From Zopfochytrium polystomum (lineage: Eukaryota; Chytridiomycota; Chytridiomycetes; Chytridiales; Chytridiaceae), in contig JAIVFJ010000208.1 of assembly GCA_025765615.1 (NCBI GenBank), positions 49,019-113,018 of the forward strand: DNA of 64,000 nt, read 5' to 3'. Made by a program: the position numbers and the translations under genes. Below, piece after piece: positions 44,435-55,874 of the stretch (positions are counted from its first letter, which is position 1; each line of letters opens with the position of its first letter). The notes below the pieces were generated by a model. That model had not been told where the DNA came from. It saw only the letters and a program-made list of their open reading frames with translations, and did no database searches.

Positions 44435-46154
44435 CTAAAACACGGGCGGCAGCTCCTCATCATCAATAATCGGTGCGTCCTCCAGCAACCCCGAGTATGC
44501 GTCCACCAGCCGCACAAGCTCCTCCCTCGGCACGCCAATCACTGAAACCGCCATGACACTCTCCACCTCCACGACCCGTTGCTTCTCGTCCAAGACGTGC
44601 AGGACGACGCGCAGGTCGTGCGCTATGACCGCATCGTGCCACCGACCATCGGGGTTCATGCATGATGCAGGGTACTGCGGATCTGTCTTTGCCATGAGCG
44701 GTAAGCGGATCGTGTCGCGTCGGGCTGCTGCGAGAGGCGGGGTCGGGAAGCGTAGCATGGCGGTCTGAGACGCGGCGGTGTCTGGCAGCAATGGGGCGTC
44801 GTCGCGGGTCCAAGACAGCGGAAGGGGGTTGTTCGGCGACACGGTGGCGTAAGTCGGGGCAAACTTGTAACGCTCGCAGACCTTTTGCGTCGCGTGCGTA
44901 AACACCTGTTTGCTTTTGTCGAACTTGGGCTCGCCTCGGAGGTACCCAATGACTTCGACAATCTCAACGGTGACTGCGGTGATTTCCGGAAGCGACGACG
45001 TCCCGGAGTGGGTTCCGACTGTGATGTCGAGAAAGGCGGTCTCGGATGGGGCCAGATCGCTGTGCGCCAGCGACATTCTCCATGGAAACTCAGGCGCTCT
45101 CGCCTGCATCGTTTCAACCCTCTTTTGTAGTGCGCTCTGAAGGACCTCTCCAATTTGCGACTTTGAATACAAGTGGACCGGGATGTCTTTGGTGAGGGAG
45201 ACGTAGGTGTCGTCGCCGAAGAATCCTTTCTTTGGGACACGGACGCTGACCGTCAGTTTGTATGAGGTATTCGTTGCGGATTCGTTCAGGTTCAAAGTGA
45301 TGAGGTCAACGGATGGAGGATAGACTTGGGTGAATAGGTATCGGAACGAGGCATTGAACGACTCTCGTGGCCCCTGTTCGCAGCGGTTGGGGGAATCAGT
45401 ATCTTTTTCAACGAGCAGGAAGAGGTGCTATACTCACCAGCTTTGCGATCTGAATATCGTGGGTGGTGGCCTCAACCAGCCGCCATCTCTCGAGATGCCT
45501 GGCTCCTACGTGCTTTGCAAGGGCCATTCCGGCATTCGCGGAGGAGACGTTCTCAAAAAGGGCCTTCACGATGTGCTTGCACGCCATGTTTGCGCTGAAG
45601 TCCAGGGACACCTTGACTTGCTGGAGCGCGGTGCTTTTGTTGTTGGTGACTCGAACGATCCCGGCGATGGACCACGGCCCGAGGCCCGGCAAGCCGTTGA
45701 ATCCATGTACAAAAGGCGAAGTCCGCGACGAAGGAATGTTGTGGTAAGACTCGACGGACCTGTGGAGTGCGATCTCCAGATCGCCGGCGAGGCGGACGAT
45801 GAAACCAGAAGGGTCCGGCGTGAGCTCTGGTGGGAGCACCGACACTTCGGGGACGACGGGTCCCGGCTCGAGGGTGTTGATCATCTTGCGGTCGCCGCGC
45901 TGGAACGAGAGCGGTGGGTTCCTGGCGTCGTCGACGAAGCCGCCGGTTCGGGTGTGCTGGAAGACGGGGAGCACGGGGTAGTCCGGCGAGCCTTCCGCGA
46001 GGAGGACGTCGAGGGATCGGCGGAGGATCGGGTGGGCGGCGAAGACTCGGGAGGATGCGGCGGCGGAGTCCGGGTTACCAATGGTTGCGGCGACCGAGAC
46101 TTTGGGGCCCGCGGCTGCGGCTGCGGCTGCGACGACGCTCTGGCGGCCCGACAT
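44435..46154 (-). CDS. Arrestin-like protein, copy E
   Basis: Intact two-exon gene (46154-45438, 45373-44435), 551 aa. An Ala run (VVAAAAAAAGPKVSV) marks the N-terminus. Then come SRVFAAHPILRRSLDVLLAE, VFQHTRTGGFVDDARNPP, HGFNGLPGLGPWSIAGIVRV and LDFSANMACKHIVKALFENV. Exon 2 has ITLNLNESATNTSYKL, FPWRMSL, ITAVTVEIVEVIGYLRGEPK, SWTRDDAPLLPDT and SCMNPDGRWHDAVIAHDLRV, ending in IIDDEELPPVF. The donor is a perfect GTGAGT. The nearest upstream neighbour is a broken SAM-domain gene; the intact membrane-SAM gene is 16 kb away. Confidence 0.87.
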
Positions 46155-46333
46155 TGGCGGTGCTTTTCCGTTGACAGAGATTTAGATCGCGCTAATTGCA
46201 GGACTGCAACGGAAATGGACATCGGCAGCCGAAGAGGTGCCACCAGTCTCCAATTATGGATTGTTCTCACAACGAAGGCGAAGCACAGAGCACCTACACG
46301 TAGCGCCGCCAACATCCTCGACTCCACGATCAC

Positions 46334-46740
46334 TGACGCTCCTTCGCACCGTATCCTCCTCACAGCCACCATCACCGCCTCCCTCGCACTGGCGTCGGCC
46401 ATTCCAAGCTCATCCGCTATGAACCAGTCATCCAGTGTCCTCAACGCGTACCCGTCGATCTGATTGACCACAAACACATCCACCACCGACGCCGCGACGC
46501 CTCCTTCGCCAGCGCCCTGGCAACCTGCGCCACCGTCCAGTGCCGCCAGGAACCCGCAGCCGCAACGTCCGCCGTTTCAGGTGCAGCGGCCAGCGCGGCA
46601 ACGAAATTGGTCACTCCGTTAAGGAGCTTGGACGAGGACGCGGTCGCGCCTGGTGGGGACTCGTTAAAGGCGGCGAACGTATCGAGGGACACGGAGGACA
46701 CCTGCTGTGCTTGTGAAATGAGGGCCGTGTCTCATTGCAG
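46334..46740 (-). pseudogene. SAM-domain fragment of the membrane-protein family
   Basis: Two frames together rebuild a SAM domain: SSKLLNGVTNFVAALAAAPE and SWRHWTVAQVARALAKE in one, then VVDVFVVNQIDGYALRTLDD and IADELGMADASAREAVMVAV in the next. One G appears to be missing in GGAGGCGTC near 46497. The signal peptide, ectodomain and transmembrane part are absent, and so is the PPPY tail. Confidence 0.75.
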
Positions 46741-47096
46741 TAGAGATGGTGCTGGCGGCGTTTGTGACGTATCTCCGGCTGGATGGACTCGACCGTGTGT
46801 GAAGAAGAAGTTTAAGAAGAAAGCTGCCGCGACAAAGCAGGAGACGTGCGCGCGCACTTCTGCTGCGAGTCACGCCGTGTCTTCTCAGGGCGCCTGTCTA
46901 TCCCAATTCCCGCTCATCTGAGCAAAGTATTGAGGACAGTCTTCGCATACGCATAATTCGGATATCCCATCGTAATGATCGTTAAGCTCCAGATGACATG
47001 CGTTGGGCCGCTCAAACATCAAACAGTGAAACTTGAGGGCTAGCAGTACCTCATCTCTTATGAGAGCTTTCTACACACTCGGTCCCCTCGAATCAA
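46741..47096. other. Intergenic
   Basis: Upstream residue of the SAM fragment and 3' flank of the next gene; no feature seen. Confidence 0.3.
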
Positions 47097-48802
47097 TCAT
47101 GCCAAATACGGCGGCGGCGACGTCAACGTCCCAAACTCCCCCGCACCCGACGACGCCCCCGCATCACCAACCGCATCACCCCTAATCCTCCTTACAGCCT
47201 CCATCACCGCCTCCCGTGAACCCGCCTCCGCCAACCCCAGCTCGTCCGCCAAGAACCTGTCGTCCAGCGTGCGCAGCACGTACCCGTCGATCTCGTTAGC
47301 GGCAAAGACCTCCACCACCGACGCCGCGACGCCCGCGTCTGCTAGCGCTTCAGCGACGTCGGCCGCCGTCCACTGCCGCCAAGATAACGCAGGCGCCTTT
47401 GCCGACGGCGGCTTGCCATTCGCGTCGTCGGTCGCGGCGGAGAGCGCGGCGACGACGTCGGTCACGCCGCTGAAGAGCGTGGGCGCGGACGACGACGCGG
47501 CGAGCTCGGCGGTACGGCTGGGTTGCGGGGTCGAGCTTGGGGCCGGCCTTTTTGGGTCGTGCGTCGATTTGGTGGTGGACGGGTCCAGTGACGATACATT
47601 GGAGCCCGTGAATGCGTCGAAGGACCCGGAGGGCGGTGTGGGCGTCGCCGAAATGGGCACGAGGTACTCGATGTGCTGTGGTCGAGCTGGTCAGTGGAGT
47701 GGATTATCCCATCCGTCTCAATCTTCTCACCTCGCTGGATCTCCAAAATGCGTTGGGCACGTTGGTACCTTGAGCAAGCGCAACAGACGTTTCGCCAAGA
47801 GGATGCGGCCTCGCCGTTGAAGAAGGCTCTGTATCGCCGATTGGGAACGCGGGTGGTGGAACGGGAGACTCCGCAGCGGACGACTTTTGGGATGTGGTGC
47901 TCGCCGAATCGGCTCGACCTCGTTTTGAAACGAACATTCGAGACGAAGCCGGAAGCGTGCCCGTACTCTTCTGCTGAGCTCGACGCGGCTGCACGAACAG
48001 GAAAAACACCACACACACGCATAAAATGAGGAACCCAATGACCGAGACGATCCCTGCGATCACGCCGGTGGAAAGTCCCGCCGATCCTCTCACGGCTTGC
48101 GATGTGGTCGAGGTGCTCGAGGTTGAATTCGTTGTAAAAGGCGGCTGGGAGGACGAAGTAGTCAGCGAGGCGGCTGATCCGCTAGCTGTGGGTGAAATGG
48201 ATGACGAGGAAGTGGCAGTGGTTGATGGCGACGACGAAGACGACGAAGAGTCTGTGCCGCAGTCCGACGAGATCGAAAATGGGGGCGCCGAGTCGAGACT
48301 TCTGATGAGGGCCGCTGGATCGCCGAGTCTGCTTCCGTATGCCGCGGTAAGGTGGAAGTAGAGATTTGAGAATCCCCTTGATGCTCGCCGGCACTTTGTA
48401 CGATGTGAAGGCTTTGAAATCGGAGAACTTCTCATTCGAAATAGCTAGCGCCAATCCTCCAGAGGATATTCCAGAGGGGTCGACCGATGCGTTTTGCGAT
48501 GGGCCGGAGAGGACTACGATCACATGGGTGGGATCCGATGCGTTCTGCGGGTTGTTGTAATCGATTCCGCTCAGGCTGATCGAGTAGGAGATGATGGCAC
48601 CGACGCAGAACTGACCGGAGGCGGGAAAGGACGTGATGGCGATATAGTCGGACCGGACAGGCCGTACGCTGAAGGAGGCGAGGATTGTGAGCACAGCGAT
48701 CGTCATCGTGGTCGTCCTGGTGGCCGAGGCTGTCGTGATGGGCGGGGCAACCCGGCCCAGAGATGGTGGGGCTTTCGGTGGGCGGTGTCTTCTCATGCGC
48801 AC
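47097..48802 (-). pseudogene. Single-pass membrane protein with cytoplasmic SAM domain and PPPY tail, member 2 (one frameshift)
   Basis: Exon 1 starts at ATG 48802 (or 48706, MTIAVLTILASFSVRPVRS, a signal peptide). The ectodomain has FPASGQFCVGAIISYSISL and YNNPQNASD, then VPASIKG. At AAGGGGATTC (near 48370) the frame must drop one G to continue as FSNLYFHLTAAYGSRLGD, matching the position of GF-type stretches in the relatives. A Ser/Thr-rich stalk and a transmembrane helix (GVIAGIVSVIGFLILCVCVV) follow, then a cytoplasmic linker ending NAFWRSSE. The donor is at 47730; exon 2 (47675-47097) starts HIEYLVPIS and carries the SAM domain (LSWRQWTAADVAEALADAGV to REAVMEAVRRIRG), ending in SPPPYLA. 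Exon 2 is undamaged. If the indel is an assembly error this is a functional gene. Confidence 0.75.
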
Positions 48803-49000
48803 GAGATTTAGATTTTCATGCGCCTCGCTCTGTGAGTGTAAACATCAGGGGTTTGTCTGTCTTCGGACCGTCTTTCGAGTCCCCCGAGGCGCCCACACTG
48901 CATCAAAAGTAGTTTATGCAAGAATGAAAATGGTTTGTTACTGCCCGCCACTGGACAGGTGATGCAATAGACTTTCCGCTCGAACTCGTGCTTTCACTCA
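48803..49000. other. Spacer between family members 2 and 3
   Basis: About 200 nt; no element recognised. Confidence 0.3.
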
Positions 49001-50764
49001 TCACGCCAAATACGGCGGCGGCCGCCCCTCCGACTCAAACATCCGCTGCGACCCAAACTCGCCCTCCTCCCCACCCTCGTCATCATCGTCCCGTCTGACC
49101 CGCCGCACCGCCGCCATCACCGCCTCCCGCTCCGCCGCGCCCGATATCGAAAGCTCCTCCGTCAGGAACGCGTCGTCCACGGACCGCAGGACCAGCCCGT
49201 CGATCTCGTTCGCGAGAAACAAGGACACCGTGGACGAAGCCACGCCTTCGCCGGATAGCGCCGACGCGACTTCGGCCGGGGTCCATCGCCGCCAGGAGCG
49301 GTCTGCCATTGGTGCCTTTGTTGTGCTGCGTTTTAGTGAGCCGCCGTCGCTGCCGCCGCTGCCTCCACCGGCCGCGGCCAGCGCCTCGACGACGTCCTGC
49401 ACGCCGCTGAAAAGCGTCGGCTGCTCAGGCAGTGAAGCCGCGTTCGAGGTGATGGCGGCGGGCTCGGACGGCGGGGGAGGCTCCGGCGTGCGTGAACCGC
49501 GCGATGCGGCGGGCGTCGCGGCGCGGATGTCGTTCTTCGCGGGCTTGGAGTCTACGCTCGCCGTCGACGCTGCGTAAGCGGAGGACGCGTTGGACGCAGC
49601 GACCGCGTGAGGGGACGCCGGGCGCGGGGTGGGCGTCACTGACATTGGGATGAGGTAGTCGATTTGCTGACAGGAGGAGGAGAGACAGGTTCAACAGGAC
49701 GCCGCCAGAATGCACATTTGAGAAACCTCACCTCGCTCGTCCGCCAGAACATTGTTGGGGCCGCGGCGGGCACTTGTGCGCGATCAACGCTGGTTCTTGA
49801 TGAGGAGTGAACAACTGGGTGACAATGAATGGGGGGCTGGTGTCGGCAACTGTGTTGGTATCGGTTTGGTGCGTAGACGCTGCGGCCAGGGGTGTGGGCT
49901 CTGGCTGCTCATGCGAATCACCACCGCCTCTATTGCCCAAGCCGAAATCGCCAAACAGCAGTTTCCTCGAGCTCGCACCGCTTTGCTTCCGCCGTTTCGC
50001 TTGCACGTAGAGGATGAAACTGCTACACTGAGGGTTGCAACAAGAGCGAAACCGGCGGCGATCCCCGCGACGGCGCCAGCGGAGAGGCCAGAGGACGCCG
50101 CCGGAGCCGGATCGACGCCTGTTTGGGTCCCAGGTTGGGCGCTGCTAGTGCTGGGGCCGATGGCAGGATCGCGCGTATCTGAGACGATCGACGAGGTCGG
50201 TGATCGGGTCGCTGTTGTGGGCAAGGACGAGGACGGGATTGAGTCGGAGCCGCTTGCGGATGAGGATGTGGAGGCTGAGGGAAGCGATGTCGAAAGCGAC
50301 GGTGATGAAGTAGTGGTTGCTGTCGACGAAGGAGAAGAAGAGGGGCAGCTGGACGCAATAGAAAAGGTCGGGCTCGAGTCTAGCGACACGAGCAGCTCGT
50401 TTGGGTTGCTAGAGTAAAACGCAGTCCCCCGGAGGAAAAGGTCGACCATTCCGCGGATGGACTCTGGCACGGTGTAAATCTGGAAAGACGACGTTTTCGC
50501 GTACTCTCCGTTCACGATCTGGAGGGCGAAGCCGGACGGGCCTATCAGGAAGACGTTCTCGATGGTCACATCGGATTGGTTTTGTGGGTTGTGGTCAATC
50601 ACTTGCAGGGAGGCCGTGTACGAGATCACGTCGCCGACGCAGAACTGGCGGGACGCGGGCATTGCTGATATTGCGACGAAGGTCTGGGCGTGCGCGAGCG
50701 AGGCGAGGGCAAGCTGCATCAGCAGCCGCAGCGAGCTGGCGACAACACCGATCGACGCCGTCAT
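49001..50764 (-). pseudogene. Single-pass membrane protein with SAM domain and PPPY tail, member 3 (frameshifts near the membrane)
   Basis: Exon 1 (50764-49732) begins with a signal peptide (SSLRLLMQLALASLAHAQ), an ectodomain with ISAMPASRQFCVGDVISYTA and DHNPQNQSD, and a long Ser/Thr stalk. Inside the transmembrane stretch (AGAVAGIAAGFALVATLSV) the frame changes near 50040, to give SFILYVQAKRRKQ, the expected stop-transfer end. A second shift is needed near 49800 to reach VPAAAPTMFWRTSE before the GTGAGG donor. Exon 2 (49666-49001) starts QIDYLIPMS and holds LFSGVQDVVEALAAA, the SAM domain (RSWRRWTPAEVASALSGEGV to REAVMAAVRRVRR) and the RPPPYLA end. Two lesions, both cytoplasmic-side. Confidence 0.7.
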
Positions 50765-51131
50765 GTCAGAGATCCGGAAGGGTTAAGACAGGCAGAGGAA
50801 ATATGGCGGAAGACAGGCAGGCATTGCCGAAAAAGGAAATATGGCGGGTTAGGAGAGACAAACGGGGTTTTTTGTTTCGGGGTAATCCAGTCACGGAGGA
50901 ATCGAACACTTTTGATGGACCTCAGTTGAGTGGGAAAATGAGGAGGAATGGGAAGGAGGGAGCAAACGGAAAATTAGACGCTATGCATCGGAGAGAATGA
51001 GGGCTCAATAATACGTTGGCCCATGAGGCATCAAGTGGGTTCGGGGCGACCGGCAATACAGCAATAAACAAGGGGCCGTCCCACCAATCCAAATACACAC
51101 ACACAACAAACGGACATCCTTGTACACTCGC
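50765..51131. other. Spacer between members 3 and 4
   Basis: About 370 nt, holding the promoter of member 3 and the 3' end of member 4; no specific element seen. Confidence 0.3.
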
Positions 51132-53021
51132 TCAACGCTCAAGCGACTTATACGGCGGCGGCGTCGGGGCATCTCCCGCCCGACCGCGGCGGGCCGGCCG
51201 CCCCTCCGTCTCCTCCGGCACCTCCTCGCCGCGGATCCTCCGCACCGCCAGCAAAACTCTGGCCCTCGCCCCCGCGGTCGCGATCCCGACCTCGCGCGAC
51301 AAGAACGCGCTGTCGACCTCCGCGAGGCGCGCGCCGTCGATCCCTTCGCGCTCAAAGACGTCCGCGATCGAGGACGCGACGCCCTCCGCTTGCAGCGCCG
51401 TGGCGACTTCGTGCGCCGACCAGCGGCTGACGTGGTCCTTTTTGGCTGGCGGGCCGACCTGGTGCTGCTGGTGCTTTGGCGATTTGCTGGCGTCGTCGGC
51501 GCTGCCGCTGTTTGTGGCTTCCAGCGCGGAGACGACGTCGTGGACGCCCGTGAAGAGGCTGGGTTCGCTTGGTGCGGGTGTTGGGATCGCCGGGTCTTCG
51601 GGTGAGGGAGGGATGGGCGTTCGGGAGACGGGGATCAGGTACTCGACCTGCTGTAGTGGAATTGTCAGATAATACCACGAGGAGGGAGAAAATGTAGTGT
51701 TGACGGTTACCTGGCTCTCTCTCCACGACATTTGCGGAGCGCCGGAATTGGTGACTACAATGAACGTGGACTCCTTCGGAGCGGTGCTTGGGACACTCGA
51801 ATGGCCGTCGTTCAGGGTCGGCGCCGACGTATCCGACTCCGACCTCGAGTGGTGCGACGCTCGGACATCCGACATCAGTCGAGTTAAAGCGGGAGAGCCA
51901 CTGCCTGCGCCGCCTGGGGGAATGTTCCCAGAAAGCGTAGCGGGCGGGTTCTCCAGCGTGGACTGTTTCTGCTGTCGACGTCTGCGGATGGCAAAGAATA
52001 TGAGTACGGCGAGAGGGGGATGAGTGCGCCGCAAAGAGCGGCTATTGCGACGATAGCTCCGACGGACAGGCCGGAGGATGCCGCCAATGACAGCTCCGAA
52101 GTCGGCGACGGCGTGGCTGAGCCGTTGGGTAACGACGTTTCGCTACTCGAGGTGGGGGGGGTTGCTCGAGCTTCTCGTGGCAGTCGTTGAAGCTGCGGGA
52201 TTCGTCGGTTCCGTCGGTCCAGTCGCTCCAGTCGGACCCGTCGTCGGTCCGACGGTAGGTCCAGAAGTTGATTGAGAGAACGTCGCTGTGGGCGGCGTAG
52301 AGGTTGCAGGAGATGCCGATTGCGAGAACGACATGAACCCAGAGGAACTGGGCGATGGGGACGTCTTGTTGCAGACCAAGGAGACGTTGAAGAACTCCTG
52401 TCCCCATGCGCCGTTTTGGAACTTGGATGACACGCCCAAAGTGCTTTCATACGCCAGGACAATTTGGGGTTTAAGGCTAACAAATCCTCGCATCATGGGG
52501 TCAACTACAAAGGAGCCGGGATTTTGGACGGTCGTGATTGGCCGGGATTGAACTATGGTGTATATGAAACCACTGTTGCTGGTTGAAAGGCCGTTGGGGT
52601 CTACGACGGGGTCTTGGCGAGGGCCAACCAGGAACATGTACGCGTAGGTCAGGTCTGTCTGGTTCTGCGGGTTGCTCGCGGGGACGCTGTTGAAGTCGAT
52701 TGCGTAGTCGACCGAGTCTCCGACGCAGAACGCGCCCGAGGAGGGCAGGTTTGTGAGCCTGACGGCGACGGTTCCCGAGACGGGCGTCCAGTCGACGGGG
52801 GTTTGGGCGGTGGCGAAGGCCGGGAGCAGGGCGAGGGTGAGGACGGGCAGCAACGCGGAGAGAGCGGAGGCCGAGGAGAGGAAGACGAGGTCGAGGGTCG
52901 TGGCATGGGTGTGGGTGCGGCGGAAACCAGGGACAGGGACGGCGCGGCGGGAAGATGGGGAGAAGGAGAAGGTCGCTGCAACGGCTGCTGCTGCGGTGAC
53001 GGAGGCGGCTGCGGCGTGCAT
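51132..53021 (-). pseudogene. Single-pass membrane protein with SAM domain and PPPY tail, member 4 (two frameshifts)
   Basis: Exon 1 (53021-51711) has a long N-terminus, a hydrophobic signal (SALSALLPVLTLALLPAFAT) and an ectodomain LTNLPSSGAFCVGDSVDYAI, NPQNQTDLTY, MMRGFVSLKPQIVLAYES and FQNGAWGQEFFNVSLVC. A Gly-Pro-Thr repeat stalk (GPTVGPTTGPTGATGPT) follows. The frame breaks at a run of seven C (minus; 52160-52154), then again at CCCCC (52019-52015) in the transmembrane segment, resuming as LAVLIFFAIRRRRQQKQ. Exon 2 (51650-51132) begins QVEYLIPVS and carries the SAM domain (VSRWSAHEVATALQAEGV to ARVLLAVRRIRGEE) and ends TPPPYKSLER. The intron between them is 60 nt and open in frame, so intron retention would still give protein. 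Confidence 0.7.
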
Positions 53022-54136
53022 GTTTGTTGGGTGGCTGCGCTTTGAAGATTTTTGCTGCTTTTCTTTTTTTTTTTTTTTTTTTTGGTGTTGTTTTCATCGG
53101 TTTTCGTTTTTTGGGTTGTTGCCTGTCTTCGCTTGTCGGGGCCCTCAAGAAGACAGGCAGCAAGCCCCACGAGATGATTAAAAATAAGAAAGTGTGAACG
53201 GACAATCACGTTTCGACTGCTCCTCTCATTCTCAAGAGAGAAAGCACAGGCTGCTTCTTCAACCAGAGTACCATCGGCCATGCCTGCCCTCAAGGCAAGG
53301 CAAGGTGCATACGCTCGTGGTCCTTGGGACGATGAACATGTTTGGAGATCGTTGACTTTTTTGTCAAATCAGTGACCGTCCTCAGCCTCGGCCAATTGAG
53401 CTTGGCACTGCCTCAGCCGTTGCTGGATAAACGAAGGAGATTTAAGGAATCAGGCGATATTGATAATGGTGGAGATCAGAGAAGAATAGCATAATAGAGA
53501 GCGAGACAACTCGACTCCTCGAGCTTGTGACGGTGATTAATACAATTGAAGATGCGTATTGAGAAAAGCACAGCCTCCGTCATTAGCTGGCTGAGTCTGA
53601 GGCTGGGGGCAAAGCGCGTTAGCGCTTGGAACATTAAGTTTGTTTTCCTGTCGGATCGGTGAGGTCAGTCTCGGCCAATAAAGTTGAAAGCCAATATGAG
53701 TTGAGGGCGCTTCTGCAGGTGGTGAAATTCGGACACAGGCCCACACACACACACACACACACACACACAGGCGGGGCCGTGCGACGCCATACACTGAAAA
53801 CTCCAGTAGCAAGAGAGAGTGTGCCCTCCCATTTTAACTACAGGGAAGGAATTTTAACGGGCGCGAGGCGGTGTTTTCTGTTTGAGTAAGTATGACGCGC
53901 ATGTGCGCGCACGTTGCGCGTAGCTGGAAAAGGCAGACCTGGCAGCAAACCAGCAAGGAGGGATAAGTTGTCGAATGGGGAGTTGAAGCAGCAAAAGCCA
54001 AATTTTTTGGTGAAACAAACGAAGAAATAATCGATGGAAAAATGGTTTTGAGTGTATGAAGGCATTGGCAGGTATCGGTTGAGGTAATGGGGACACGGGT
54101 AAACGGTCAAAGTATTTGGGGGGACTGCGTTAGTGA
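53022..54136. other. Intergenic with a (CA)n microsatellite
   Basis: About 1.1 kb without a gene. A T-run lies at about 53066-53083, just upstream of member 4, and a CA repeat at 53742-53769. Otherwise nothing. Confidence 0.4.
53742..53769. repeat. (CA)n microsatellite
   Basis: Fourteen uninterrupted CA units. Confidence 0.9.
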
Positions 54137-55381
54137 TCAGGACGACACCACCGTCACAAGGTTGAAAGCGTCGCAGACGCCTTCGGAGCCAAGAGTCGAG
54201 TTGAGACACAGGCCCGAGCTGCGGACAGTTGAGCCGTCGTACGTGATCTGCTGGAACGTGCCATTGTTGCAAGTGTCGAACTGAACCTAGGGTAACCGAT
54301 GAAAAGAGGAATATGTGTTGAGGGAACAGAGACCAATACGTAAGCCGGGTTTCTTCCTCTAAACACATCCGACAGTGTATCTCTCAACGTACTTGCCGCT
54401 CCAAAAAAGACATACAATGGCCCGTGTGGTACTGCTTCCAACCCGACGCGGCTGTCAGCACAAAAACCTGCGTGCTACTGGAGGCTGGTGTTGGCTCGCA
54501 GTTGGCCAGCAGGGCCAACGGATCACCGTCGACGCAGGACCGCGTTCCGCTCAGGCTGATCTGGAATCGGCTGGGAACAGAAGTGCTGGTGCTCGCGCCG
54601 CCGCTGCTCGAGCTGGTCGGGGCTGTGGAGGCGGATGTTGTGGGTGAAGTGACAGACGGCCCACTGGAGACGATGATGCTCGAGGAAGCAGTCGAGGAAG
54701 TTGTGATGGTTGACACGACGGTGTCGGTGGAAGCCTTCTTCGAGTTTGCTATGAGGACGCCTGCGACAACGGCGGCGGCAGCAACAACGACAACGGCGAT
54801 GATGGACAGGGTGATCAGAACGTCTGGATTTGGTTGGTTTTGTTTAAGCCTTCGAATGTCGAGTTGAACAGTATTATCAGCAGATCTACTCAACTGCGCC
54901 TTGAACTCGACGAGTGGGGTGGGTACGAAAATGCTAGTGTGCTGCTCGGAGGAGGCACATCGGATTGTGTCTGCCTTGCGGTCGTATTGGGAGAGTAGAA
55001 CCCTCCGCTCGGAGGACGTGATCCACTTAAATTCTGATGCGTCGTCGGGCCTGCGTACTGCGATGCGTACGGTGGAACCTGCTCGCTGGCGATGTCATTG
55101 TCGCCAACCGTGCTACTCTCACCAGGAGGAGGCCTCGATGATCTCCGGAAAAGGATGCCCGGCTTCCCTTCCCGATCCGGTGCCGTGGTTTCGCGGATGG
55201 CTTGCCCAGAGGACGGCCCAGATGCGGGCAGGCCCGGCAGTCCTCGTCCATCGCCGCCCATGCCGCCAGGCCAGACAGCGGCGGCAGCGGCGCCGGCGGC
55301 AGTGTGGGGGGACAGCCAAAGAAGGCGCTCGTCGTCCTCGCCGTGGTCACTCTTCCTGCCGTCCCCGCCACCTTCAAGCAT
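54137..55381 (-). CDS. Type II membrane protein with ricin-like extracellular tail
   Basis: The N-terminal part (from about 55381) is cytoplasmic in style, Gly/Pro/Ser-rich. A basic segment (DIRRLKQNQPNPDVL) precedes one strong transmembrane helix (IIAVVVVAAAAVVAGVLIA). A Ser/Thr-rich stalk follows, then a Cys-containing domain: ISLSGTRSCVDGDPLALLAN, WKQYHTGHC and, after an intron (54392-54287), FDTCNNGTFQQITYDGSTVR, SSGLCLNSTLG and a stop at 54137. The ITYDGSTVRSSGLCLN pattern resembles a ricin-type beta-trefoil repeat, so carbohydrate binding is possible. Between about 54900 and 55010 two frames compete (SYPPHSSSSRRS against FVPTPLVEFKAQLS), so an unseen intron or a one-base indel lies there. 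Confidence 0.6.
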
Positions 55382-55680
55382 GACGAGTTACTTGTAATCG
55401 GTTGTCACTGCAGTCCACAAACGATCGACAGACAAAGTCCTTATGTCGACAGACACAACGCCAAGAAAACAAAAAATAGGGCAAACAGCGTAAAAGAGCT
55501 GCGCAAAAAAGTGCCGTTCCTTTTTTCCACCACCGCAGGGAGCTCTACAGCGTTGCTACACATTAAAATAAAAAAAAACGGCGCCCTCGTGGGCCCCAAA
55601 AGCGAGTAGTAAAGTAAGGGCCGCAGCATGGTCTGTTTACAATCGCCTGGTCGACAAATTTTTTTCCAGACGGGGACTTA
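55382..55680. other. Intergenic; ends at the TA target of the transposon
   Basis: No gene. The TA dinucleotide at 55679-55680 is the left copy of the target duplication. Confidence 0.5.
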
Positions 55681-55835
55681 CAGTAGTTTGCGAAATTGTT
55701 GGCACAACCTGATTTTTCAGCACAAAAAAAGTTCAATCAGTGGCCACTAAGTAAAAAGATTTTGTCGGCCAAACACCACTCCCGCCCACCAGATTCTCTC
55801 GAAATTCTTCTCGCCAATTAGTGGAAGGACTTGTC
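55681..55835 (+). repeat. Left terminal inverted repeat (about 155 bp)
   Basis: Starts CAGTAGTTTGCGAAATTG and ends at AAGGACTTGTCA. It differs from the right copy by a single T in the GATTTTGTCGG stretch, as far as I can align by eye. Confidence 0.92.
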
Positions 55836-55874
55836 AGTTGTCTTCGATCACATCGCCGCAGCGCTGCGACGAGC

